Below are positions 53,751-64,000 of a stretch of DNA of 64,000 nt, piece by piece. How positions within the stretch are numbered: position 1 is the first letter of the stretch; each line of letters begins with the position of its first letter. The translations under genes and the position numbers were made by a program. The notes under the pieces were generated by a model. That model searched no databases. It was given only the letters and a program-made list of their open reading frames with translations, and was not told the DNA's origin. This DNA comes from Siniperca chuatsi. Lineage: Eukaryota > Chordata > Actinopteri > Centrarchiformes > Sinipercidae. The stretch lies in contig NC_058055.1 of NCBI RefSeq assembly GCF_020085105.1, forward strand, positions 21,619,822-21,683,821, written 5' to 3'.

Positions 53751-56700
53751 TCACTCCTGCTCCTTGTCCTCTCCATGGGTAATAACGTAACACAGGTTCT
53801 TGTAATCCAAGTTTCCAGAAACATCCAGGGGAAAGTTTGTGAACATCTGGTTTACCTAAAGGAAGAGAAGTGGGATTGCCTTGAAAACTCAAATTGATGG
53901 TCAAGGTACTCAAGGAAGCAAGGTAACCATATGCTTGATCCATGCACGTTTGAAATGTCAATATATAATCAATGAAGGCACACTGAGCTGCACTGTGTGT
54001 GGTTTTTCAGAGAGCACAGTTGTCAGAGCAAAATGTGATAATCAGCATGGCAAAGTTAATCATCTAAAATATATATTAAAACAGTCAATTGCAACACAGT
54101 ACAGTTCTGAATTTACAGTCCTTAAAGCAGAAGTTCGACATTTTCTGAAAAACACATTCGCTTTTTTGCTGATAGTTAGATGAGAAGATTGATACCAGTC
54201 TCATATCTGTACAGTGAAAATTAAGTTACAGCCAGGAGACAGTTAGCTTAGCTTAGCATAAAGACTGGAAACGGGGACACAGCTAGCCTGGCTCTCTCCA
54301 AAGGGAAAAAACTCTCTAAAGATCACTAATTAAACAAACGAGATATAACATGTTAATTAACAAGCTACTTTTGCAGTGTTACATATTTAGAGCAGTTTAC
54401 AAGTGAAACCAGATACAAACAGACTGTGTATAGCTGCTTTAAAAGTAACTGAATCGATTGTATTAGTGTTGATATCGGATTTTATAGAGACAGCGATGTT
54501 AGATTTGCATCCGTTTGTTGACACTTCTGTAGCCGTGTAGTAAGTGAGTGAGTTTCAGACCAGAGAGCTGCGAGACATCGCTGCCAGGAATCATGTGACT
54601 CGCAAGCTTGCAACTGTGTGGGCAGATCTCTGAAAAATGAGTGTAACTCAGCGCCGAAAGAACAGTCTGCAATACGAGTGCAAATGTACACCCGCAAAAG
54701 TTTCAAAATAAAGATTCGCCCTGTTCGAAACTCAAGTTTTAATGTTTAAAGACTTGTTTCCCAACATATGCGCACTAGTTCTCAGATCACCAATTACAAG
54801 GTTTCAAACCTGGAAACAAACTAGAGAACAGTGAGGAATTTGAAACTCTGAAAATGTGTTGGAGAAACACTGTAAAAAGACTGCTGCAGTTGTGAAGAAG
54901 GAAAACTCAAATCCAAAATAATGTTTGCAGAGATTTTAATTGTTTTTTAAACATATCGAAACATTATCAAGCCTCCAAAACTTTGTTTCAATCTTGCGAA
55001 TCCCTTTTTTATTAGATTTCAAGCCTTCAAAGCTTTTTTTTTCCAGTTTCGGGATATGGCATGATATTCATCCTATGCAAACATGGCATTGGTGCATGTT
55101 GGCGGCTAGAGCGGAAGCTCTCAGCTCCCAATGCGTTTGTAGCTTGGAACTCTATCGGTTCTTATTCATAGTTTCAGATATCACTTTCAGCTGCATCAGA
55201 GCAGTGATAAATTACTGCTGCTACAAACTGAACATTTTCTGCTGCTGCTGCTGCTTCACATTGAAAGTTTTCCATCAGCGAACCAGCAGGGAACTTTTAT
55301 TGTGAAATGGCTATGTGTTTTTTAATGGTTGCAGTGGTTCAGGTCTGAGATCAGCGCGAGGATCCCAATACTATGGTTTACCACAACACAGCATGCCCTG
55401 CAGGTTCTCCCTTGGTTTGTTTCTTACAATATTAATTGTCTAATGTACGCTACAATTACAACACACCTGGCAAGATCTATATGTGTATGTATCATTAATA
55501 TGTAACCCCTTCATCATGCTAGGATCCCTGTAACTTTCTGCCAGAGGGAATAACTGATGATGATGATGGATGGACATGCATTACCTCATCCTCGGTGAAC
55601 TTGTCTGCCTGAGACATAAGGTGGTATTTGATGCTGTGAAAGGAAAATGATCATTTATTACTTTTGTGACTTGCTCTTATATATATATTATATAATATTT
55701 ATATATAATATATATAAATATTATAATATTTTTCCACTTAAAATTTGAGCAAATTCTTATTGAGTAATCAGTGGCAAAACATCACATTGTAATTGTCCAA
55801 AGTGCTGGTATATTGTGAACAATTAACAGTTTTTGTGTGTCACTGTGTCGGTCCACCACTTTGGTCCAGACTGAAATATCTCAATAAGTATTAAATGGAA
55901 TGAATTTTGGTACAGATACCCAAGGTGCCCAGAGGATGAATCCTAATGACTTTGGTGACCTCCTGACTTTTCATCTAGCACCATCATGAAGTCAAAAGTT
56001 TGATTTATCCAATACTTTGGTTTATGGCCAAATACCTTCAAAATGAATGACATTCCCATCAACCTCAGCTGTACTTTGTGTTTTGTGCTAATTAGCACAT
56101 GTTAGCATGCTAACATGCTAAACTAAGATGGTGAACATGGTCAACATGTTAGCATTGTCATTGTGGCAATGTTAGCATGCTGACGTTAGCATTTAGCTCA
56201 GCGTGGCTATAGATTCTAAGTTTTGTTGTAAAGAAAATGAAGAAAATGCATACTCCTCTCCTCTTAGGACGCCTTTTCCTTCAGTGTCAAAGATCTTGAA
56301 TGCGTTGAGGATTGTTTCCTCGGGGTCAGTTCCTAAACAAAATTCAAAACGTAAAGTTAGTTTTCTGTACTGGTAAATAAATGTGAGGGTGAACTTCTTT
56401 TATTGAGTTTCATAAAAGAAGCAACAAAAATATATGGTAAACAAAATAATTCAAAATACATTTTACAGCATATTTACTGATTAATGCCACTTTTAGATTA
56501 ATCTGGCCCATGCACTGCTCTCGTTAGCCCGGTGTAGCAGGGGCTCAAATTAAGATGAAACGAGTAAAATCAAGATGAAACAAACTATAGAAGTCAGCAG
56601 AATCTATACGCTTCACACGGTTTAATAGGTTTTCATAGTTAGTTCACAGGTATCCTGACTAACCTTTGAGCTTCTCGCCAAACATAGCTAGGAAGATGGT

Positions 56701-59700
56701 AAAGTTGATGGGGCCGGAAGCCTCCTTCATCATCTCATCCAGCTCATCATTGCCAACATTGAGACGACCTGCACAACGAGCAGACAGAGTGGTCACTACA
56801 GACAGATCAAACACTTGGTTATGCTAAGAATCATGATACAACCGTAATTCAAATTGTATTTTATTTATTATCTACCCATTGAAGTACAAATCCAAAGCAC
56901 GACTAAAAGGGAGCAGTGACCTGACCTCACCGGGAAATGCTCCCGGCCTAGAAATAGTGACCCCGTAAAAAGCCCCACAAATTGTTATTTTTTTAAAAAT
57001 ATGTTTGGTTTTTGTACAGATTAAACAAAAAAAGATATAAGATGTTAATATAGAGAGCTTTAGAGGTGCTGGTAGGCACATTTTGTTACCTTTAGACAGA
57101 GCCAGGCTAGCTGTTTCTCCCTGTTTCCAGGCTTTATGCTAAGCTAAGCTAACTGGCTGCTTGCTGTAGCTTCATATTTAGGGTACAGATATGGGAGTGG
57201 TATCAATCTTCTCATCTAACTCTAGGCAAAAAAACGAACAGCCGTATTTGTAAATGTGTAACCACATTACTTTAATTACACATTACTTTGTTACTTTAAG
57301 GCTGGGCTATGCTCAAACGAACTTGTTTGTACGTCGTGTTGTCCGAACAGAGAGAAGTTCTCTCGCAATGGGTGGGTGTGAATGTCACATTGTTGGTTTC
57401 GCAAAGTTACAGAAATTGTTGGACGCAGCCCCCCATCTCAACGTCTCAACGAAAGATGTGTGGGGGATTTAGTGACATAGCGTCAGGGATTTAAGACGTC
57501 AATCAAATTACCAGTACCGACATTGTAAGTCAGAACCAAAAATTCACATCCCCTGGTGAACACTGATGTAGGGGACACCATCACTGCAGAAAAATAAATA
57601 AAAAAACTTGATTTATTTTTTTAGTAATTTACAATTTTGACCAAATAAGTACACACATCAAAACAAACACACTTCCTAGCAGCCCATTGGACCCGAATCC
57701 CTAAAACCTGATTTATGGTAAGCAGTACAGTAGAGGTGGCTCACCCAGAGCAGCATATGTGTCTCTCAGGTCCCCCTTGTCAATGAAACCATCTCTGTTC
57801 TGGTCCATGATGGTGAAGGCCTGGAATGAAAGACACACAGAGATTACTTACGTGAAAGTAGCATTAACACCGTTAAAATTAGACAAGTAAAAGTTCTGCA
57901 TTGAAACTTATGGAAGTATAGAGGTAGCTTTTATCTGCAAAATGTTGTTTTTGTGTTGTTATGGATGGTTCATTTCCATTCAAGTATTTATAAGCATTTA
58001 AATGCTTTAGCTGGTGAAGATTTTATATACTGGTTAATCTAGTTACATCTATAACAATGTATGTTATTGTATAAACTGATCATTTGTTTTGTAAAATGTC
58101 AGTCTGCAAAGGATAACATTTCGCAAAAGACATTCATTTGTTTTTTTTTCTGAGTTTGAGATGAGGAGATCGATTGTGTCTGTGCGTTAAGTACAGAGCT
58201 GGAATCAGGACTTGTTAGCCTAGCTTAGCATAAAGACGAGAAGCAGCGAGGAACAGCTGTGTAACTGTACTTCCTTGCATGCCACAAAAAAAAGCGTCAA
58301 AAGTCAGTGGGTTTGTTAGTTCTGAATTGTTTTGCCCAATGCAATAATATTCATCCTTTTTCTTTAAACAAAGAAACTCAGACAATGAGTTGACATAACG
58401 ACAGTTTCTCAAATTCAGCCGTTTCGTGAGTGGTTTTTGTGCACGATAGATCAAGAAGCGCACAGCTGGTGTAACAAACTTAAAGCAGGAATCTACTTTA
58501 ACCTAGCATGGCCTTCTTGCTCAGACGAAATAATTTTTGATGCAAGATCTAGTCTCACCTCCTTGAACTCCTGGATCTGTGATTGCTCAAACATGCTGAA
58601 CACATTGGAGCCTGAGTCGGCCGTCTTCTTCTTCGCCTTCTTCGATGCCTGATGGGAGAATTTGAGAGAGACTGCTTGTACATTAAAAGTGAGCCAATTG
58701 TTGCCATTAACGCTGAGTGTTTTTGATTGATTTATTTGACATCCCTTTATTCTGCCACCAGCAGTTAGTTTCAGTTGAAGAATTCTGTTGCCATAGCAAC
58801 CACTACTAGCACAGTTCCATAGCAGGTTAACTGACATTGTTACGGCCACCATTTTGTCAGATCTGTGACTAAGCAAATGTTGACAGGCATCTTTTATCTA
58901 CTCCCCAAATTCCCTTGTTGGAGCATTATCTGTAGGTACTCCTTTTATTACAGCTGTTTTGTCATTTGTGATTTAGTAGAATTTAATTTATGATCAGTTT
59001 ACTGCTAACCAAGCTAGCCACTATACTAGCTGTCTGAGGCTAATATGTTAAATAAGTAAATAAATATTAATTTACCGTTAGGCTAACTCTTGTGTTTTTT
59101 ACTCTTTTTACTTTTACTCTTATGGTCTCTGTGTGTATGCTTACCAGATTAATTACTCTGCTGTACTTCCTATGAGGACTTACTGTAATGTAATAAAGTG
59201 TGATAACTGTGCACCTACACACAGAGTGAAAAGATAATGCTCCAACAAGGGCATTTAACTTTATCTATTTATGTATTTGTCTTAATTTCAACGGCACCGA
59301 CATGCAAGAGTCACATGAGACGCAGAACACCAGTTTATGATTAGATATATATGAGATACAATGAAATGAGCCATTCTGCATAATAAGTAAATTTACTTTT
59401 GGTACTTTAAGTATATTTAGATGCTAATATTTCTGTACTTTTACTTTCAGGACTACAACAGAATATTTCTACACTGCGGTGTTGCTACTTTTACTTAAGT
59501 AAAAGATATGAGTACTTGCTGATTTCTATATAAATATCTAAAAAAATATATTGACAGTCATTGTTTAGCTATTATATATGTTTAATGTAACCTTTCTGTC
59601 GAATTACCTGAATAAAAATGTTAGGTATTAGATTTAGAGATACAGTAACTTTGCACCTCCATCCTTGTGTATGGACTGTAGAGTTTAAAGTGTCAGACAT

Positions 59701-59822
59701 AAACTGGATATTGTTTCAGAGTCCTCGGACCACCGACCCAAGAGAAGAGACCTGAGCAAACAAGGTGAGGAGAACAAATAAATAAAGGAGGATGTGAAGG
59801 AGAAGGAGGGCGGTCTTACCAT
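53751..59822 (-). CDS. Myosin regulatory light chain, striated-muscle type
   Basis: Seven GT-AG exons: 59822-59820 (ATG only), 58648-58559, 57820-57745, 56768-56664, 56332-56254, 55633-55585 and 53855-53751 (stop). The product is 168 aa. The N-terminus [14 protein letters not shown] leads into [20 protein letters not shown]. Ser15, before NVF, matches the MLCK-site serine. The first EF-hand loop is complete ([12 protein letters not shown], 37-48), as needed for the divalent cation site of this family; the later EF-hands are degenerate, as is usual. Signature segments [29 protein letters not shown] and [21 protein letters not shown] follow. It would wrap the IQ2 site of the myosin heavy-chain neck. 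Sequence features are mixed between MYL2, MYLPF, MYL5 and MYL10, so I give no symbol. The family is certain; the paralogue is not. Confidence 0.93.
54118..54450 (+). repeat. Family C repeat, near full length
   Basis: Order: TTAAAGCAGAAGTTCGACAT, TTAGATGAGAAGATTGATAC, GTTAGCTTAGCTTAGCATAA, AGACTGGAAACGGGG, CTAGCCTGGCTCT and CTAATTAAACAAACGAGATA. It lies in the last intron of the myosin light chain gene, opposite to its direction of transcription. Confidence 0.7.
55840..56220 (+). repeat. Family D repeat
   Basis: Starts GTCGGTCCACCACTTTGGTC, has AGACTGAAATATCTCAATAA and GAGGATGAATCCTAATGACT, and ends in the GTTAGCATGCTAACATGC and TTAGCATTTAGCTCAGC motifs. A common fish dispersed repeat in a myosin light chain intron. 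The GTTAGCATGCTAAC part is a near palindrome. Confidence 0.6.
56990..57250 (-). repeat. Family C repeat, reverse copy
   Basis: Contains GAGCCAGGCTAGCTGTTTCT, CTTTATGCTAAGCTAAGCT and GGTATCAATCTTCTCATCTA, i.e. family C read on the minus strand. Another partial forward copy is at 58140-58265. Confidence 0.65.
59276..59331. repeat. 56-bp exact direct repeat, left copy
   Basis: Identical base for base to 60956-61011, from TTTGTCTTAATTTCAACGGC to ACGCAGAACACC. The two copies are 1,680 bp apart and flank the first exon and promoter of the myosin light chain gene. The sequence on either side differs. Confidence 0.9.
59335..59535. repeat. Family E fragment (3' half) in myosin light chain intron 1
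   Basis: Carries ATGAGCCATTCTGCATAATA, TTTGGTACTTTAAGTATATTT and GCTACTTTTACTTAAGTAAA in the family E order. It begins directly after the left 56-bp repeat copy. Confidence 0.6.
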
Positions 59823-59880
59823 GGCGAGGAGTTTCTCAGCTCGAACGTCCTGAGAGACAATGTCCAAATCTCCCTCTGCA

Positions 59881-59911
59881 GTTTTATAGACCTGACCACA
59901 TCAGCCACCTG
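59881..59911 (-). promoter_or_regulatory. Myosin light chain core promoter: TATA box and E-box
   Basis: On the minus strand TCTATAAAAC (59890-59881) lies about 60 bp before the ATG, so the start site is near 59855. CAGGTG (59911-59906), an E-box of the myogenic bHLH type, is 15 bp upstream of it. This pairing fits a tissue-restricted muscle gene, unlike the CpG-type promoters of its neighbours. Confidence 0.6.
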
Positions 59912-60683
59912 GGCTAAGTTTAGAAAATTGGGAGTGGATCAATATTCCATGTATTCCTGCCTTATAGAGACCGAACACTTCACACCCAACTTCATCATCC
60001 ATAAAACTTCTATTGTTGTCCATTGTATTGACAGGGGGAGCTGCCACCACAGGGCGGGTATGGGCCATGGACAAATGCTCATTCCTGAAGCTTCATGCAG
60101 GCTAATCATAGCTCACAGTAGCGCCCATTAGCTCTGTAATGAAATAATACCCCTGAGGGTTAGAAGAGGCTTTAAACATTAGAGTAACCTTTGCAGGCAA
60201 ATAAACAATTACATTCTATGTCACAAGTTTTGTTTGAGGTTTTCTGTTTAAATTTCATTTTCCCTCAAATTCAGTGTGAATCATAGAGCAGCTCAGGACA
60301 GAAATAGAGCAGATATATTTATTTTATTTACTTTATAGTGTGGAAAAAGCTTGTGCTGAACCTTGAGCAATTGAAAAGAAGTCCACGGTGATTATGTGCA
60401 CAGCTGTAAATCTAACTCGTGGCCACACAACCTTGAACCTTTGGGGAGACACATGTTTTAGATGACTGATATGTCATCTAAATATATCTATATATCTAAA
60501 TATTTATATCCTTTTGTAGGGAATGGTTTGTATGTAGTGTATGTGTGTGTTTCCAACACACTGCAAATGGAGAAAGCAGAAGAAAATATGTAAACATATT
60601 TGTCCAAATAGTCAAATTCATTCAATTTAACACTGTAAAAGGGTTCTGGGCTCAAACCTTTGGGCGAAGTCAGTCAGTCAAGA

Positions 60684-60780
60684 AAAGATAAGATGAGCCT
60701 TTATTGATCCCCAGAGGGGAAATTCGCTTGTTGCAGCAGCACAAGGACAGAAATAATAATAAGATGTATATAAAACTAAA
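60684..60780 (-). repeat. Short non-LTR 3'-end-like fragment
   Basis: TTTATTGATCCCCAGAGGGG followed by AAATTCG is the complement of the CCCTCTGGGGATCAATAAA pattern found at the 3' ends of fish non-LTR elements. Only this end is present. Confidence 0.4.
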
Positions 60781-60955
60781 ATAAGAATAGAAGTAAAACT
60801 AGAAACTATACAAGAGCAATTAAAAACTAAATTACAAGGCAAAAGTGACATAGTGGTGTGATGTGATTAGTAGCAGCAAAGTCAGCAAGGTACAGTAGAT
60901 GCAAACAGCATACACCAGACTAATATATAATATGATTAGGTAATGATACTTAGTG

Positions 60956-61011
60956 TTTGTCTTAATTTCAACGGCACCGACATGCAAGAGTCACATGAGA
61001 CGCAGAACACC
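60956..61011. repeat. 56-bp exact direct repeat, right copy
   Basis: Partner of 59276-59331, in the same orientation. Neither copy has an obvious reading frame or regulatory meaning on its own. Confidence 0.9.
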
Positions 61012-61209
61012 CACTTTCCTGTACGTTGGATCCCTGAGAGAGCTCAACACACAGCAACTTTACGTAAACACATGAAAAAGGACAAAACACGAGCTAGTTT
61101 TCCCTCCGTTTTTCTTGTGCATTTACATAATTTAACCATGACTACAATCTTTCGCACCCCCTTTACCAAAAGGTTTAGATGCCTAACCTCAACAACTGTC
61201 ATACGCTGA

Positions 61210-61569
61210 TTTTCAGTGGTGGAAAGTAACTAAGTACATTTACTCAAACACTGCACTTAAGTACAATTTTGAGGTAGTTGCACTTTACTTTCCATTTTCT
61301 GCTACTTCACACTTCTCCACTACAACATTGTATGTTTTACTCCACTACATTTATTTGATTACTTTAGTCACTAGTTACTTTGCAGATTAATAAGAAAGTC
61401 TGTATTAATATAGAAATAATAGAAATAGAATATATGTAATACAGTACTTACAAGCCTGATACAGCACAACAGTGTAACTAAGTACATTTTCTCAACGTAC
61501 TTGAGTATTTCCATTTTATGCTACTTTGTACTTTTACTCCACTACATTCATTGAATACCTTTAGTTAAG

Positions 61570-61570
<1 letters not shown>
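61210..61570. repeat. Family E repeat, left ends of two overlapping copies
   Basis: CAGTGGTGGAAAGTAACTAAG starts at about 61214. A second start-like segment, AACTAAGTACATTTTCTC, appears near 61476, so two partial copies lie head to tail. It abuts the LINE fragment and its (TG)n run. Confidence 0.6.
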
Positions 61571-61631
<61 letters not shown>

Positions 61632-62530
61632 GTCATTCACTGTCCCTCAGGTTGTGGCATGTTGATACATATTGGGCAGCAAAATATGGCCTGTCTCCTT
61701 CTCCTAGGAGTGTTTTTAATGTCTTTGAAATCTGAGATTACAGAGTTGAACTTGTTAAAGTAAACGTTCCTTATTTCATTGAATGCTGTACATTGTAGGA
61801 GGAAGTGCTTCTCCGTTTCAACCTCACCTGTCGAACAGTGACCACATATTCTGTTTTGGTTTCCAGGATTTTTTTGTGTCTTCCTTTTGCGATTGCCAAT
61901 TTGTGGTCACTGAGCCTGTACTTGGTTAGGATCTGAGATATTCTGCCAATCTCTTTTTAGGGCCAGATAACAGTCTGATCTACTTTGGCTTTTAGTTTCT
62001 TCTTTCCAATGTTCCAAATAGGTTTCTTTACTTTGCGTTATAAATTGGTGTTTGGAAAGCAGTGCTGCAGTGAGACTGGTCAGAGTGTGTCTGAGAGGGG
62101 GCAGTTAGTCTTATAGGACTCTTTTCTGGGCTCAGCTCTTGGGTTTGGAGGGCTTTGATATGGAGGGTGTCTATCGGGCTGGATTTAAGGTGATTAAAAA
62201 ACGTGAGCGCTCTCTTTTGAATGTTAATTATCAGTGGGTATCTGACTAACTCTGCTCTACATGCATTTGTTGGTGTTGGTCTGTGTACGTGTAAAATGTA
62301 TCTGCAGAAGTCTGCATGCAAGGATGTTTGTCCAAACAGGTATGATGACTGAGTGGTCCCCATACTTCACGACCAGACAGCAATGGGCTGGATGACACCA
62401 TCTTATATTTTAAGCCAAATTTTAAATGGAATTTGAAAATTAGAAATATATTTTTTCTCTTAATTGCATTTAGAGCTCTTCGAGCTTTTTCTCTTAGTGC
62501 ATTCACTGCCAATGATATGTTTATTTAAGG
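61571..62530 (-). mobile_element. LINE (non-LTR retrotransposon) 3' fragment ending in (CA)n
   Basis: On the minus strand broken frames give ALREKARRALNAIKRK, then SGREVWGPLSHH, NACRAELVRYPLIINIQKRA and, further 3', a Cys-His stretch ICGHCSTGEVETEKHFLLQC. These are typical of the end of a reverse-transcriptase ORF2 from fish LINEs. The sequence ends in a 59-bp (TG)n run on the plus strand (61571-61629), likely the element's own 3' tail. The reverse-transcriptase core is absent (5' truncated), and several frame breaks are present. The clade is not resolved. Confidence 0.7.
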
Positions 62531-62826
62531 TAAACTGGTATTTGTTCTGCTGATGACATTAGTTTTCTTCACATTTTTATTCCCTCGCGGCCAAGAGCAC
62601 TCCTTAACGTGATGACGGGACGCACTTCTGAAACGTCACAGCACGTATGACCGAAGACAGCACGGGCCCAGTCTGGACTGCTAACCTAACACTTTGGATT
62701 AAATATTCATCGTACCTGAGGTTTTTAAGTTTTTATAATTAAAGGCGGAATCCTCCTACTTCCGCTCTCGCTCTGAAAGCGGGGTGTTTTCCTACAGCTG
62801 CTCGCGCCCCACCCACAGCCCCTGCG

Positions 62827-63219
62827 TTGTTGTTGTTGTTGTTTTTATCAACAGTCGCGCGCTGTGGCTCGTGTTATCGTCGCCTGATTTGTGCCGACAG
62901 TTGGCTCGCCGCGCGCATGCAGCAGAATGGCTCGAGCGGTTCCAACGGTTCTGACGGCTGCAGCAGGGATCGCCAGTCTCTGTCCTTCAGCCCGCTGCCC
63001 GCCGCTACTACACGGGTAAGGAGGTTCATTCAGGAGAGACGGACTCTCCCCCTACCCAGAGTGATGGTGGTATTCTCGGCCGCAGGTGACACAGAGAAAC
63101 CGGGCGATGCCATGTCCAGCTCGGACTCTGTGGAGGAGGATTTCCGAAAGCCGGCCTCCCCAGCGCCCAACTTCACCCTCAGCAACCCGCTCCGCTCCTC
63201 GCTGAACACACAGGAGGAG
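62827..63219 (+). CDS. First exon of an unidentified gene (cut by right edge)
   Basis: A CpG-rich open frame of 131 codons runs to a good donor (GAGGAG then GTAGGC) at 63219/63220. The likeliest start is the ATG at 62917 (MQQNGSSGSNGSDG...); an earlier ATG at 62827 gives a leucine-rich lead, and a later one (MSSSDSVEED) at about 63112 is also possible. The predicted chain is Ser/Pro-rich and looks disordered, with FRKPASPAPNFTLSNPLRSS near its end. I recognise no domain. The CpG density, open frame through a consensus donor and GC-rich upstream DNA support a real 5' exon. Later exons lie beyond the window; 63220-64000 shows none. Confidence 0.5.
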
Positions 63220-64000
63220 GTAGGCCGCTTTACGGGTCTGTTTTACATTTAAAACCACGTTAAACCAGCACACACAAGCTAGCAAACACCAAACCATACT
63301 GAGATAACATTTAGCTTCAAACATAAACAGGTATTAGTACTTTATCAACGTAAACATACGATTTATTACTCTGTAAATTACAGATGTTATCCATAACAGC
63401 AGAAAAGTATTCAAAATAGAGAAAGTACAAACACACAGCCAGTACATTTTAATAACGTAATGATTATGACTATAGCGCCCAATACCTAATACTATAAAAT
63501 TATTACACTGTGATTTATACGGGGGTCAGCGGTTGGTTGAGGCGATGATTGGCTGGCAGTTGTGTCACGTGACTTGTGTTAATGAGCGAGCACGTGACAT
63601 GTCAAACCTGCTGCTGCTCTGCACATGGCTACAGCAGAATAATCCTCTTATTTCTGTGGTATGACAGTGAAGTCATAACCCCCCCTCACACTGGCTATTC
63701 ACAGCTCTTTGAATAATCCAAATGAGTATTAAATTAGCTTTTTTTTTTTTATTCAGTTTGTTCCGGTGATCTACTGGATGCAATCTTTTAAACAACAACA
63801 ACAACAACTTAAGCACAATTTATGTTAACAAAGAAATCAGCATTCTGCTTTTAGTGTGTGTGCATGTACATCGGGTGGAAGTACTATTATCATTTAACTC
63901 CTAATGCAGTTAAATAACAGCCCTGCAAAAATACTGTGAGGGTTGTTGAAGTCGATTACATTATTAACTACCACTCAAACAACTAGCATGATCATAGCGC
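63220..64000. other. Start of the first intron of the right-edge gene
   Basis: No exon or clear repeat. Two GTCACGTGAC-like palindromic motifs (63565-63575 and 63590-63598) carry the CACGTG E-box core or its variant, which could belong to the CpG-island promoter region. Confidence 0.35.

Noticed and set aside
54940-55305. 121-codon plus-strand frame in the last myosin light chain intron
   Set aside because: Composition is that of AT-rich intron with a CTG-rich run (poly-Cys); no domain and no conserved start.
56095-56215. Dense GTTAGCATGC palindromes suggesting a binding-site array
   Set aside because: The segment is the end of a common dispersed fish repeat (family D), so repetition is explained by the element.

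Overview
The window is nuclear DNA of a ray-finned (teleost) fish. Genes are split by spliceosomal introns, the coding exons match vertebrate families, and the gaps are packed with short non-autonomous repeats and microsatellites seen throughout percomorph-type fish genomes. No prokaryotic feature is present.

Layout, left to right. (1) Minus strand, cut by the left edge: rab24, with three coding exons (823-2798) and a probable 5' untranslated exon and promoter near 4154-4620. (2) Plus strand: pgrmc1, three exons, complete (6141-11381). (3) Minus strand: an intron-containing tRNA-Leu(CAA) at 14949-15058, about 250 bp from and divergent to (4) cox7b on the plus strand, three exons, complete (15367-18172), with a promoter typical of nuclear respiratory genes. 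(5) Plus strand: pgk1, eleven exons, complete, 417 aa (20056-35885), including one probable GC-AG intron. (6) Minus strand: a transmembrane adaptor of the LAT/LAT2 type, rebuilt from eleven tiny coding exons (46959 down to 39451, 186 aa) plus a likely 5' untranslated exon near 51185-51300. (7) Minus strand: a sarcomeric-type myosin regulatory light chain, seven exons, complete, 168 aa (59822 down to 53751), with a TATA box and E-box. (8) Plus strand at the right edge: a CpG-rich first exon (about 62827-63219) of a gene I do not recognise.

The genes are functionally unrelated (vesicle traffic, haem and sterol-associated membrane protein, respiration, glycolysis, immune-receptor signalling, muscle contraction). 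They do not form an operon-like system. The grouping of pgrmc1, cox7b and pgk1 recalls human Xq, where COX7B and PGK1 are close neighbours and PGRMC1 lies further along the arm.

Non-coding DNA is dominated by several repeat families, which I label A to J by shared sequence because I could not compare them with a library. Family A is about 340 bp with ends rich in ATTAATCG and has at least nine copies. Two A copies sit inside other repeats, which gives a relative order of insertion. A LINE fragment lies at 61571-62530. I found no CRISPR array, no prokaryote-like system, no viral gene and no clearly novel biological system. The items most worth checking are the micro-exon adaptor gene with its upstream tandem duplication, the GC-AG intron, and an exact 56-bp repeat on both sides of the myosin light chain promoter.
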